Shown here: positions 33,844-44,679 of the stretch, in pieces
How positions within the stretch are numbered: position 1 is the stretch's first letter
Layout: each line of letters opens with the position of its first letter
NCBI GenBank assembly: GCA_029959085.1
Contig: JARWIR010000010.1
Location: 7,275,001 to 7,339,000 of the forward strand
DNA: 64,000 nt
From: Nemophila menziesii
Taxonomy: Eukaryota; Streptophyta; Magnoliopsida; Boraginales; Hydrophyllaceae
Direction: 5' to 3'
The notes under the pieces: generated by a model
What the model was told of the DNA's origin: nothing
Seen by the model: only the letters and a program-made list of their open reading frames with translations
Databases searched by the model: none
Translations under genes and position numbers: made by a program

Positions 33844-36800
33844 TCAAAACCATTTCGCCATCGCTCGATTAACCTTCTCCGATCCAAAATATCTAAACTT
33901 TACAAGATTCTCCTTCAGATTAGTAACAATTTTGTTAAAAATGTCTTCTTCGCTGCTGTGTTGATTATTAAAGATTCGATTATTTCTTTTAATCCAAACT
34001 GTATGGATTGCAATTGCGAAAATTACTCTAGTAAGTTCATCTTCAAGGTTTGATTTTTTCTTATTTATCCAGAGCATAATATCTTTCCAATTAACAGGTA
34101 TGTTACCTTTCATTCGCAATCTGCATCTTTCCCAAATTCTTTTAGTGAAAGAGCAGCTCCAATACAAATGATCCCTATCCTCACTCGCCAATTTACAGAA
34201 TTCGCATATTGGATTTGATAAAATACCCCAATTCATGAGCCTTTCTTTCGTGGGTAACCTGTCCAGATTGGTAAGCCATAGCATTACCTTATATTTTGGA
34301 AGACTTTTTGATTTCCAAACACTCTCGTACCAGCTAACTTTATCTCCTTTTTCACGCAGGTAATCGTAAATTTGATCAGATACAAAGTCCCCTTTTTCGT
34401 ATGAATACATTTTATACTATCTTCACTTTCTGACCCTATAATATCCTTGGGTATTGGAATCATATATTGTAGTTTAGGAGGCCATTTCCATCCATTTTGA
34501 GTTAGAAAAATTCCAACTTTACTGTCTATATAGTACCCTGAGGCTAGGCTGCTGATTCTCATATCATTTAAGCACTAATTGTTAGGAAGCCAATAGTCCC
34601 ACCAAAGTGATATATTTTTACCATTACCCACACAGTATTTGATCATACCTTTAGTTGTGTTTCTTAATTTTAAAATCTTTCTCCATCCCCAGGAGCAATC
34701 CTGAGGTATGTCCACTTGCCAAAAGGATTTTTTTTTTAAGTAGATTCACAGTTACCCATTGAGACCACAAAGGATTTTTTTTGGGTAAACAGCATCCCCA
34801 TAATAATTTCAAAATAGCCACCTGATTTTGAATGGCAATATCTTTAATGCCTAGTCCCTTTTCATCAAGTGGTTTACAAACTGTTGTCCAGGCTACTTTA
34901 GCTCCTCCTGAGTAGCTACTCTTCCCTCCCCAAAGAAAGGCCATAGTCCTACTTTGTAGTAGTTTGATTATCTTCTTTGGTAGGGTAAATACATTACAAC
35001 AATGACTTGCTATACCACTAAGAACTGATTTAATCAACTGAATTCTACCAGCATAAGAGAGGTGTCTAGTATACCAATGATCAATTCTGGTAGTCATCTT
35101 ATCAATGATTGGTACACTCATTTATACTTAGTCTCCCAGTTAATAAGGGAACCCCCAAATATTTCATAGGGAGGAAGCCTTCTGGGATTTTGAGTACACT
35201 GTTTATATCTGCCTTAATTGTGTTATCACAGCCTCCAAAGAAAATATTACTCTTGCTATCACTGATTTTTAATCCTGATAGCTTGTCAAATAGATTCAGC
35301 CCTTTCTTGAGAAGTGTAGCTGTTTCTGTTGAGGGAGTAAAGAAAACCAACAAATCATCTGCAAACATCAGGTTGTTAATACTCAACTTTTCACATTTAG
35401 GGTGCCATTTAAATTCACTCTTTTTTCCAATGTGTTGCAGAATTTGAGTAAAAACTTCCATGCCTATCACAAAGAGGTAAGGTGATAGGGGGTCTCCTTG
35501 TCTGAGGCCCCTTTCACCTTTAAAAAAACCCCTGGGTGCACCATTTATCATAATTGCATAAGATGTACTAGTTAAGCACATTTCAATCCAATTGATCATT
35601 TTTGTGGGATAACCAAAGGCTTGTAATGTTTTTAAAATAAAGCTCCAGTTTACAGAATCATAGGCCTTCATGAGGTCCAGTTTCAAGGCACATCTGCTTG
35701 ATATATTATTCCTTGTATAGCCTCTAACAATTTCTTGGGCAATAAGTATGTTTTCCCCAATTATTCTCCCTGGAACAAAGGCAGATTGATTTTGTGATAT
35801 CAGGTTCTTTAGTGTGCCCTTAATTCTGTTGGCTATAATTTTTGAAATAATTTTATATAGCACATTACAACAGGCTATAGGCCTGTAATCCTTTGTCTCC
35901 CTTGGATTTTTGACTTTGGGGATAAGAGAAATATTAGCTGAATTTATTTCTTTAAGCATCTGACAATCTTCAAAGGGTCTTTTAATTGCCATACTCAATT
36001 CTTCTTTAATAATATTCCAAACTCTTTTATAAAAACTAGAGGGGAAACCATCTGGTCCTGGACTTTTGAGGTTATTTATGGACCATAAAGCCATCTTAAT
36101 CTCTTCTTCTGATATAGGTAAGGTGAGACTCTCACATTCCTCTTTTTAGATGGATTTATTACAAATATTATGAATAAGCTCAGTTTGATACTCCACTTCC
36201 TCTTTACTTTTATGTCCAAGTATATGAGAGAAGTGACTCACAAAGGTATTAGCTATGTTATCCTCATTGTAAGTAATCACACCTTGTTGATCAGTTATTA
36301 CATTGATTGTATTTTGTGTTTTACTACCTCTCATGACTTTTTGAAAATATGCTGTGTTCAGGTCTCCATGTTCAATCCACAAATCTCTTGATTTTTGTTT
36401 CATGATGGATTCCTCCTTAATAAGCTCATCAGATAGATTTTGAGCAAGCTCATTCTCTTCATCAAGTAATCATCTGTCCCTATTACCCTGTAGCCTCTGA
36501 ATCTGAACATTTTTAAGTTTGTTCTGAATTTGGATAATATTGTCCTGGGTATTCTTAAAGAACTTCTCATTAAAGGTTTTGAGTTTCTTTTTAAGAATCT
36601 TGAGCCTCTGTGTGAATCTGTACATATAAGTCCTTTGAATGTTAATATTCCACACCTCTGTAACAAGTGGTATAAACTCAGGATGGTCCATCCAAATGTT
36701 GAAAAATCTGAAGGGATATTTTCTCTTGACTTTATCCTCCATAATTTTAATATATTGACAACAATGATCTGATAAATAAGGATTAAGGATAGTTAAGGCT

Positions 36801-37441
36801 GTATTTGGAAACTTTTTTAGCCATTCCTCATTTACAAGTGTCCTGTCTATTCTACTGGCTTTCATTTCTGAGCCAACAGCTCTATTTGTCCAGGTATACT
36901 TTGGGCCATGGTAAGGTAAATCAGTGGCCTCAACATCTTTTACACATTGGAACATATCTTGTGCCCCTTTAGATAATACAGTCCCATTTAATCTTTCATC
37001 AGGGCTCATGACTTCATTAAAATCACCTTGTATGATCCATGCTACATTATTTACAATCTTGGCCCATCCCCTTAAGGTGTCTCACAGTTCAAGTCTTTGA
37101 TTAGTCTTGTTCAGGGCATAGACTGGGGTAAAATAGAATTTTGTGTTGGTTGATATATTCACAGCCTTGCATAGCATTGATTGGCTTGTGGTTTCTATCA
37201 CAGATACATTTAGTATCCTCTCATCCCAAAAAGTCCAGATTCTTCCCAATATATGGTTGTTGTAATTATGAGCTACCTTCCAATTTGCAAATGTTGTGTT
37301 CCAAATTTTTGTGGCTTTAGCTTGCTTTATTTTAGTTTCAAGTAAGCTAAATAAACTAATATTATTACTAGTAATAAACCTTAGGCAATTGACTTGTTTA
37401 TGCCTTTTATTCATTCCCCTAATATTCCAAGTTATAATCAT
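33844..37441 (-). pseudogene. LINE copy 4 ORF2: APE endonuclease, reverse transcriptase, zf-RVT (few defects)
   Basis: Starts MIITWNIRGMN at 37441. Endonuclease motifs: WNIRG, LETK, GDFNEV, ASRIDR and SDHCC. One frame continues from 37441 to about 35105, interrupted only by three nonsense codons: TGA near 37082, TGA near 36470 and TAA near 36146. The last two are explained by C-to-T changes. RT motifs are SPGPDGFPSSFYK, YRPIACCNVLYK, FVPGRIIGENI, KLDLMKAYDSVNW, RQGDPLSPYLF and an intact FADDLLVF. After a frameshift near 35105 come the thumb and zinc-binding region (CEFCKLASEDRDHLYWSC), ending at 33844 with no RNase H. About two further shifts lie at 34560-34650. Confidence 0.9.
37438..37441 (-). 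promoter_or_regulatory. ATGA stop-start overlap between ORF1 and ORF2
   Basis: ORF1 terminates with TGA inside the ATG of ORF2, giving ATGA. This layout suits termination-reinitiation as the way ORF2 is translated. The same overlap is seen at 29345-29348, 5876-5879 and 54556-54559. Confidence 0.8.
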
Positions 37442-38838
37442 TGGGATTTAGGGTCTGGAGGCTTTTCCTTCACAGCCCCCACAGTGTTAACAAGTTCTTG
37501 AACCATATCTTCTACAGTTTCCCCATCTTGTAGTACTGTAAAGCTATTAGAGGTGGAAGCTAAGTTTCCCTCAGTTTTCTGGGTTGGTGAGGCATTGATC
37601 CCTCTAGCTACTACATGAATCCAATTATTACCTTTGGAGTCAGAACAAGTCTGTCCCTTATGCCTATCCTCCTCCCCTACAGGTATTTCTTTCTCTATTT
37701 CGTTTCTTTTTGTTTCTTTTACTTTTTCAACCCAAACTTGTTTTGTTTTCCTACAGGTTGTGTCACTATGCCCAAGCATCTTACATTTGGTACATACAAC
37801 TGGCTTCCAAGTGTACTCAACATCAATAACCTCAATTTGTCCTTGTCCCATATTGACATCAAAATTCTCTATAAGTTCCTTATTCAGGTCCATCTCAACA
37901 CAGACTCTAGCATAGCTCAATCTTGTGTGATCTTTGGTAATATCATCCATCTGTAGTGGCCTTCCCAAGGCACTAGCTACTACACTCAGTCCCCTCTTTG
38001 TCCACAGTTCACCAGGGACTTTCCTTGGTTTTACCCACACTGGTACTTTATCTATCTTGAATTTTTCAAAATGTGTATTGGGTTTCCATTTTTTCAAGAT
38101 AAGAGGCTTGTTATTCACATGCCACAATTCACCAAGAACCTTGAAACAAGCAGCTTCTGATTCCATTTTGAAGCAAAAAAGTCCTTGTTCAGTGGTACTA
38201 ACTTGTACCTTACCATATTGCTTCCAAAGAGTATCTACCATATATATTACCATGAAAAAAGGAGGTGGTTTATCAAGGAATTGTCCCATTATGCAGGTTT
38301 GCCAAGCTTCACACCCTTCATCTATTATATCTTGTGCAGGGCTAACCATTATTCTACCATTTTTTATCTCAGGTGCTACATAGTCCAATTTTACCTCATC
38401 TCGGATTTTCCCATCAAAAAGAGCAGACCAAACTTTCCCTGGAGACTCACCAGTTGCAGTCATCGGAGTTTGTGTCTCTCCTGGCAGTGATGAAGGACTT
38501 TTATCCGAATCTAAGCTAGGGATTGTTGATTTTGAACCTTGAAGCACAGGGTAATCCTTCATAATAACCACATCTACATTATTACTTGTAGATCTGGCTT
38601 CATTTTGTTGTGTACTTTGTTTATTACTATTAGATCTGTTACTAAGGACTACTAGATTTGTTCTGTTGGCTTGTAATATTGAATTTGAACCAGAACTTTG
38701 TAACCCTAAGTTACTTTTTTGTTTTTCTCCCACTGATTTCAACCCAGAGTTATTGTACTGGGCTGGATTTGTCTTGGGTGTGGCTACATACTCATCTATA
38801 TTCACTTGTTTTTTCCTGGGTGCTTTCTTAGGTGCCAT
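37438..38838 (-). CDS. LINE copy 4 ORF1, gag-like RNA-binding protein (intact)
   Basis: An uninterrupted 466-codon frame. Residues 1-135 are a basic, Ser/Asn-rich, probably disordered region starting MAPKKAPRKK. Residues of about 135-255 form a DUF4283 domain, which is RNA-binding in plant LINE ORF1. Residues 265-345 are the conserved connecting part (VPVWVK, GRPLQMDD, YARVCVEMDL). A CCHC knuckle follows with C349, C352, H357 and C362. The tail is charged and ends PPDPKSQ. The TGA stop (37438-37440) overlaps the ATG of ORF2 (37439-37441). Because the frame is fully open while ORF2 has several defects, it may still be translated, possibly acting in trans, but expression cannot be judged from sequence. 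Confidence 0.9.
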   Translation of the reverse strand: MAPKKAPRKKQVNIDEYVATPKTNPAQYNNSGLKSVGEKQKSNLGLQSSGSNSILQANRTNLVVLSNRSNSNKQSTQQNEARSTSNNVDVVIMKDYPVLQGSKSTIPSLDSDKSPSSLPGETQTPMTATGESPGKVWSALFDGKIRDEVKLDYVAPEIKNGRIMVSPAQDIIDEGCEAWQTCIMGQFLDKPPPFFMVIYMVDTLWKQYGKVQVSTTEQGLFCFKMESEAACFKVLGELWHVNNKPLILKKWKPNTHFEKFKIDKVPVWVKPRKVPGELWTKRGLSVVASALGRPLQMDDITKDHTRLSYARVCVEMDLNKELIENFDVNMGQGQIEVIDVEYTWKPVVCTKCKMLGHSDTTCRKTKQVWVEKVKETKRNEIEKEIPVGEEDRHKGQTCSDSKGNNWIHVVARGINASPTQKTEGNLASTSNSFTVLQDGETVEDMVQELVNTVGAVKEKPPDPKSQ

Positions 38839-39205
38839 TTTATCAATCTCGTGAGGTAGATTGATATTAGGGTAAGGTGTTTGGGTTTATGTCTAGGTCA
38901 GAAAAGATTGAGGAGGTGAGAAAAGAATGGCAGAAACAAAATAAAAAAGAAAGCCCCACTCACTAACACTCCAGCGAGGTAGTGTAATGAGTGCGGGGAG
39001 AGCAAAAGAAGAAGCGGAGAAGAAAAGCGGTGGTAAAAGCTGCCGGAAAACTTGAAAGAGAACCTAGAGAGAGAAAGAGACTAAAGGAAACCTAGAGAGA
39101 GGTTGGAGCACCGTTGACTCTCATTTGACTAGCCAACCATCACACTTTGGACATTTTTTCTTATATTGTATTTGAGTTTTACTTATGGTTTGTTTTGTTT
39201 TGTTT

Positions 39206-39577
39206 ATAAAGAAAATGACAACTTAATTGTTGCAAAATGTAAAACAATGTTGATATTAATATAGTTTTTTGGTTATAAAAAAATATACTCTAAAAACTCA
39301 AATACACAAAATAGAGATAAAATTTCCGAAATTTCAAAAAAGAATCAATTAAATTTTTTCGATGACTCGAAATTGGAATTAAATTTTTTATTTCAGTTTT
39401 TTTTAATATTGAAATTGGATTAGATTTTCAAATTTTGAAAAAAATTAGAAATTTTTAATCAACCTCTTTTCTTTTCTGATCCAAATCATATCAAGAACTC
39501 TTTATTCTAATCGAAGTAAAGATTCAAGCAATAATTTTTTTAGTCAAACAATTTTTAAACAAAGGACTTTAAAGAAC
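39206..39577. other. No gene seen
   Basis: AT-rich, with runs resembling aaattttt and no frame of note. Lies between the LINE tail and the hAT MITE. Confidence 0.35.
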
Positions 39578-39585
39578 CTTTACAT

Positions 39586-40336
39586 TAGGGGTGAGCAAAT
39601 GAGAACCAGATAACCAAACCGAACCAAAAAACCGGAAAAAACCGAACCAAAATAACCAAAAACCTAATAACCAAATGGTCCGGTTTTTAACTTTTCTAAA
39701 ACCGAATTTTTTGGTTCGGTTCGGTTTACTACGTAAAAACCGAACCAAAAAAACCGAACAAAAACCGAACTAACGAAGAATTAAATAAGGAATGTGTGAA
39801 TTTCTTTTATAAGAATTATGTGGGAGAAAGTTTTGTTAAGAATTTATCATCTACGTGAAATTTTAGTTATACTATTCGATGGTGTTATTAGAGAGAATTT
39901 TATTTATATCACTTAAGATTATAAGTATTCATTACTTGATTGATTTTATAAATCATGATTGTATGAAATATGAAGTAATAGATTTAAATTTATTGTATTA
40001 TTGTAAATTAAGATAAGTATTTTTAGATTATAAGTTTATATTTAATTGATATATTAATAGCCCACATGACAAGTAATAGTAGCATAATTGTATTGGAATA
40101 TTAGTCTCTATTGGACAATGTATTTCAAGAAATGGGGTGTAAATATTATTGACCAAGCATCTGAATTCAAAGCGAACCAAAACTGAACCGAAACGAACCA
40201 ATTTGGAACCAAAAATCTAATGTGGAACCGAATGCGAACCGCCCGATTTGGTTATTAAATTATAAAAAACCGAAATATTCAGTTCGGTTCCGGTTTTAGC
40301 CAAAAACCGAGACGAACCGAACCATGCTCACCCCTA
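39586..40336. mobile_element. hAT-type MITE near the 3' end of the host gene
   Basis: 751 bp with terminal inverted repeats TAGGGGTGAGCA and TGCTCACCCCTA, and an exact 8-bp target duplication ctttacat (39578-39585 and 40337-40344). Subterminal regions on both sides are dense in aaccgaacc / ggttcggtt motifs in opposite orientations, which would serve as transposase binding sites and let the ends pair. The middle is AT-rich and non-coding. It lies 150 bases beyond the stop codon of the next gene, so it may fall in or near that gene's 3' UTR. Confidence 0.95.
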
Positions 40337-40485
40337 CTTTACATCATATAATTTACCACACCAACAATTTATATAATTATTTAATTTCGGAGCACATAGA
40401 ATATGCTCCAGAAAGCCAACAAACGATTCACATTATAACATCAAAAGCCTATATCACAATGTCTCAGAATTATACTTCAAAGCCC

Positions 40486-42214
40486 TTAAACATCGAAAAA
40501 AGGATTATACTTAAAGCCTTTATCGATACTGCTACTATTGCTATAAATCCGAGAATCCTTCAAAGAAACGTCATCTTCATGTTCAACAAAGTTATTTGGA
40601 CAACAATTTTCAGCATCATCAAACGTTGTCCAATTCTTGGAATTCCTTCGTCTCAACTTACCACCACCAATCTTTTGCAAATTTCCCATTTTGCCCCCGT
40701 GGTCCTTTAATTCTTTCCGCACCACATCCAACACAAGGAAACCATATCGATCACACCAAGTCCTAAAATTCACGTAAAATGTCAGAAAATAAATAAAAAT
40801 AAAAATTCAACACTTTTGATCAAATTCGTACTTTGGAAAGAATTTGATTAGGTCATCCTTATCCACAGGAAGCTTAGTTGAGATAACATCAATTTGTTCA
40901 TCTCTAATATAACACAAAGAATTAGACAAAAATAATTCGTAAAATTTGATATAATAATAAGTAATGAAGGAAAAATTCATACGTAAAATAGACATTTGAT
41001 TCAGCTTGAACAAGCAAAAGCTCCTTCTTTATCTTATCTGCTAAAACCTACAATATGATCAAAGAAGGATTAGATATAAACACAATATATACCTTATCAA
41101 CAAAGAAATCTGAAGGTACCCTTTTAATTTGCTTAGTATCATCATTATCAGGTTCCTCTTGGAGTGGTTTTTTTTCAACAAGGTCTGATCTTTCATAAAG
41201 GGACAATGGAGCAGTTTCGTCTTCACAATCATTTTTTCTCCATTTCTTAAACCCATCAAAACTCCATTGTTTTTTATTATTAGTTCCTAATTTTGCTTCT
41301 TTCTCCTGAGAATCCTCTCTTTGATCTTTCTGAAACAAAGCTCTAAAAGGTTTCCTTTTCTTCTCTGTTTGCAAGCTATCTGACATGAGAATTGATTTTG
41401 TTTCACTTTCTTTATTCCAAAAAGGATTCTCTGTTGCCTTAGTATTTTCTTCTTTGGATTTACCATTTTTGTGTGACGATATAAAACCAAGTACTGAACT
41501 TTGTTTAGACTTTTTCGAATTTGAGCTTTCTTTAGTAAGCAAAGATTTATCTTCTTTCAAGTCTATCTCTGACCATTCATCTACTGGGCTCTGTTTTTGA
41601 ATTCCAGGAGTAAAAACATCTCTTGCTTGAATCTCAACTCCTTGAACTGATAGTCTCTGTAACAATGGCTTCTTTGACAAATCATACTCTTCTTCTGATA
41701 TGATCTTCGCATACAATAGCTCCTGTAAATCATAAAAAGTATAAAGTTCCGATTTTTACTAAAATGATTCAGACTAAAGGTAATGTTTTTAAAGAATTGT
41801 ATGAGTCAACAAATAAGTAGGCTAAAATGATCGATCCCAGCTAATTTTAGCTAATAATATCAAATACTATACAAGATTTACCTGTAAAAAGATCAATTTA
41901 TCTCTTAAAATGGAAGGTTGTTCGTAATCAAGATGAGAAGCAATGAGGGTTTCAACAAGGTGTGATTTAAAAGCAGAGACCTCTGTTTCAGGTACAATTC
42001 CCTCTTTACAAAGACCCATCAACTTAAGTATTTGATGGAATGATTCTTGCTGCCATTTCAAGTTATCTGATTGAAGCTTTGAAAGCTTCTGCTCAGCCGC
42101 TGCAATGGCTGGTAATCTTTTTTTCTTAAAGGAAAATGGGAGTATGTTTTTGCAGATTGAGGTGATTGAATCATGAAGACTAGAATAATATGCTGGTGTG
42201 TATGTGTACACCAT
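40486..42214 (-). CDS. Conserved plant protein of unknown function, five exons
   Basis: Spliced frame: 42214-41882, 41722-41093, 41047-40983, 40903-40832 and 40762-40486. All introns are GT-AG and the total is 458 residues with no internal stop. The N-terminus (MVYTYTPAYYSSLHDSI), the QSDNLKWQQESFHQILKLMG block, the LRDKLIFLQELLYAK block spanning exons 1-2, the KKQWSFDGFKKWRKND block and WCDRYGFLVLDVVRKE are strongly patterned. I recall them from an uncharacterised plant-only family (Arabidopsis At1g12330/At1g56080 type); that name is from memory. No signal peptide, membrane segment or catalytic motif is visible. The middle is charged and probably disordered. The intron at 41048-41092 is only 45 bases. 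This is the one clear host gene here. Confidence 0.9.
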
Positions 42215-42859
42215 TTTGTCTACAACAATTTTTATTGATTATGAAATCGGATTTGGGTTTGATTGTTTTGAATTCTGAGTATCAAGGGTTTTGATTTGTT
42301 GGGATGTATTTGAATAGAAGTTTTTGGTTTGTGTTATGAGAAAGAATGAAGCTTTGGAGTTTTTGTCGCCCCAAACGGTCATAAAACTAGCCGTTGCGAA
42401 ACTAGTTTTGTTTCAAACGACGTCGTTGTTGTTATAATGGACTATTTTCTGATCTGAATAATTTTATTAGACTGGTCCGAGATGGTCCGAGGTTCACGGA
42501 AACGTTTGGGCCTTGTTTTTTTCTACTGGGCAGAATTTGGGCCTCTCGAAAAGCGATAATGCTTCGTACTACCTCTGTCATTTTCAGGATTTTGTCTATT
42601 AGAAAATAAAGATGTTTTTTTTCAAAACATATATATTTTTTATTGCCCTAACAGCTAAATCGCAGGAATCAAAATTTGATTCATAGTATTAAAGATAATA
42701 ATAGAAAGTAGACTGAATCTAGAAATAAAATTAAAAATAACTTTCTATTTTTTTTTTTTAAGGTGGATCTAATATGTATAAAGCAGTTAAATTTATAAAA
42801 TAAGTTATTACACCAGAGATGAATGAGATCTAATATTAGAAACGAATTTCAAAACGTCA
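42215..42859. other. 5' flank of the host gene
   Basis: No coding sequence. The first 150-200 bases should contain the 5' UTR and promoter of the minus-strand gene. The palindrome-like acgacgtcgttgttgt at about 42418-42433 contains an ACGT core (gacgtc), a plausible bZIP-type site. Beyond 42540 the sequence becomes AT-rich with nothing recognised. Confidence 0.4.
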
Positions 42860-44218
42860 CCCCTAGTTCTCTCTTATGAAATTCTCTCTACCCTCTCTCC
42901 TCACAAAAAACACCACTCTTAAAATTTCCTAACCAATTCATCACTCAAAATCTCTAAATTTTGGGCGATTCCTCCTCTGATATAGTGTTTCCCTTACAAA
43001 CAGCATCATTTACACTATTTCACAAACCCTCATTTCCTCGTTTCCTCTTTGTCATTGTTTTCTTTCTAGTCCATCTGCATATTCATGCCATGGACTTTTA
43101 TGCTCCTTCTCTCCCCCTAGCAAATAATGAAGCACTGATTATCACACCTGATAACAACTCAGTGTACAAACAAACTAAAGAATTTAAACTCGTTGTCAAA
43201 CTATTAACAGTAGACAAGGTAAACTACATTTTTATTAAAAACCACATCAACAAGTATTGGTCGCTTACTGGTCAAGTTGAAGCTGAAAGATGTGCTGCTA
43301 ACACTTTTATCATCAAGCTCAAGAATGAAGAAGATATAAGAAAAGTATGGACTCAAAGACCCTGGACCATACAAGGTAAACAGTTAGCAGTAAAAGCATA
43401 TAATAGCTTTGAGTAAAATGAAGTAAATCAAACTACAGTCTAGATACAACTTATGGGAATCCCAGCAAAATTACTCACGAAACATTACATAGAAAAGATA
43501 ATGAGCTACTTTGGAAAAGTACATTCAATCACACTACCAGAGGAGCTCAATATTGATGAAAAATCGATTACCAAGGTCCAAATTGATTGGAATTTATCAA
43601 CCCCACTTTTTCCAGGTATCAACTACTGGGAAACTGAAACCAAATCTTCGTGGATTAAGTTCACATATGAAAATATCGGTCAAGTTTGTTATGGCTGTGG
43701 TTTATTTGGTCATGAAAAGAGCAACAAAAATTACAAATGTCAAAACCCTAAGGTCACGCCTAAATTGGGGGCTTGGGTTAAAACGTCTACAAGGGGTCCA
43801 ACAGCAATCAACACACAAGCTATGAACACCAACAAATGGAAAATTACGAAATACAAGATCTCAACAAGATATTTACCAACCATGAATCTAACTCAGAGTA
43901 ACTCAGAATTTCAAGCTAATTCTGAACTCAACAATGAACTCGGCAATGTGTCCACTAAATCTAACGGTAACAGAGAGGCTGGTACTGAAAACATTTTCAA
44001 ATTTGGTACGAATTTGTTAAAAGACAAAGGAAAATGACAGTTAGTGGAATGGAGAAATGAGAAGAGAGAGAACGGTAATGGTGAGGGTTCTAATTTGTCT
44101 GATACGAAAATGAAAGAGAAGAAGATAAGTTCGAAAACTTATTTAGAAAAAGAAAAGAGGTTAGCCACGCTGGCAGACTCTTTTGTTAAATTTTTGGTAG
44201 GAATTTTGGTTTGTGATG
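42860..44218 (+). mobile_element. LINE ORF1 remnant (copy 6)
   Basis: Only the 5' UTR and ORF1 of a LINE related to copy 5 are present. ORF1 runs from about 42961 through a DUF4283-type region (FKLVVKLLTVDKVN, then KVWTQRPWTIQGKQLAVK). A stop follows at 43416, then a further frame (43453-44037) with WIKFTYENIGQVCYGCG and a CCHC-like knuckle disrupted by a short insertion (CGLFGHEKSNKNYKC). It ends abruptly at the tandem repeat at 44215 with no ORF2, poly(A) or target duplication, so the 3' part was removed by a later event, probably the neighbouring Mutator-like element. Confidence 0.8.
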
Positions 44219-44645
44219 TTTACATATAGGGCGAGGTTAAAAAACAAGTTTTTAAACTTCAGGGTTTTTTTGCAAAAAGGTCCTCCAACTTTATTAACAT
44301 GTCATTCTGACCCCTAGATTTTATATGTTATTTAAATTAGTTTTAAACTCTTTATTTTTAAAAGTTTAGGGGTTTATTTTATATTTTTGGATGTATGTAT
44401 ATATTTATATATTTAAGTTGAGGGTTAAAATAAAATTTATATTACAGTAGAGGGTGTTTACATATAGTACGGGACTAATTAAAACAAGATATTAAAATTG
44501 AGGGTCATATTTGCAATTCGAAAATGATTGAAATTTGTAATTTATTGCAATAAGGTCCTTCTAATTTTATAATATGTTTGTATGACCCCTAAAGTTAATA
44601 TTTTATTTACAGTAGTTATAAATTCTTTATTTTTATAACTCATTG
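44215..44645. repeat. Tandem duplication, possible Mutator terminal repeat
   Basis: Two direct units of about 200-240 bases, 44215-44450 and 44452-44645, share gtttacatatag at the start, a ggtcct(c/t)c(c/t)aa block, and atgacccct(a) with ctttattttta later. Plant Mutator-like elements often start with such g-rich then A/T-rich ends, and the first unit begins gggcgaggtt. The reverse-complement partner was not found on the other side, so this remains a candidate. Confidence 0.5.
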
Positions 44646-44679
44646 CTTTGCCTTGTTTGAACTCCTTTGTAGGAAGCTA

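Larger units (their letters stand above)
33543..39156 (-). mobile_element. Full-length L1-clade LINE (copy 4) inserted in the tail of copy 3
   Basis: The 13-mer tttcttatattgt flanks the element (33530-33542 and 39157-39169), with a T run (complement of poly(A)) at the left end. Order from the right: 5' UTR of about 315 bases, ORF1 intact, ORF2 with a few defects, 3' UTR of about 300 bases. The element lacks RNase H. Flanking DNA on both sides is the 3' tail of copy 3, so copy 4 is younger. It is the best preserved LINE in the window. Confidence 0.93.
22922..39205 (+). mobile_element. L1-clade LINE (copy 3), expanded by four nested insertions
   Basis: Without its insertions the element is about 5.3 kb: 5' UTR (22922-23243), ORF1, ORF2 without RNase H, and a short 3' tail whose last part (39170-39205) lies beyond LINE copy 4. 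The 5' end shares aaatgagagtcaa with the 5' UTR of LINE copy 4, and the proteins are the same type, so the two are one family. Insertions in order along it: a gag-only LTR element in ORF1, a Stowaway MITE in the endonuclease, a truncated LINE in the zf-RVT region, and LINE copy 4 in the 3' tail. The outer target duplication was not found. Confidence 0.85.

Noticed and set aside
42552..42600. Stowaway end near the host gene (tacctctgtcattttcagg)
   Set aside because: It resembles one Stowaway terminus, but no matching inverted end or TA pair was found.
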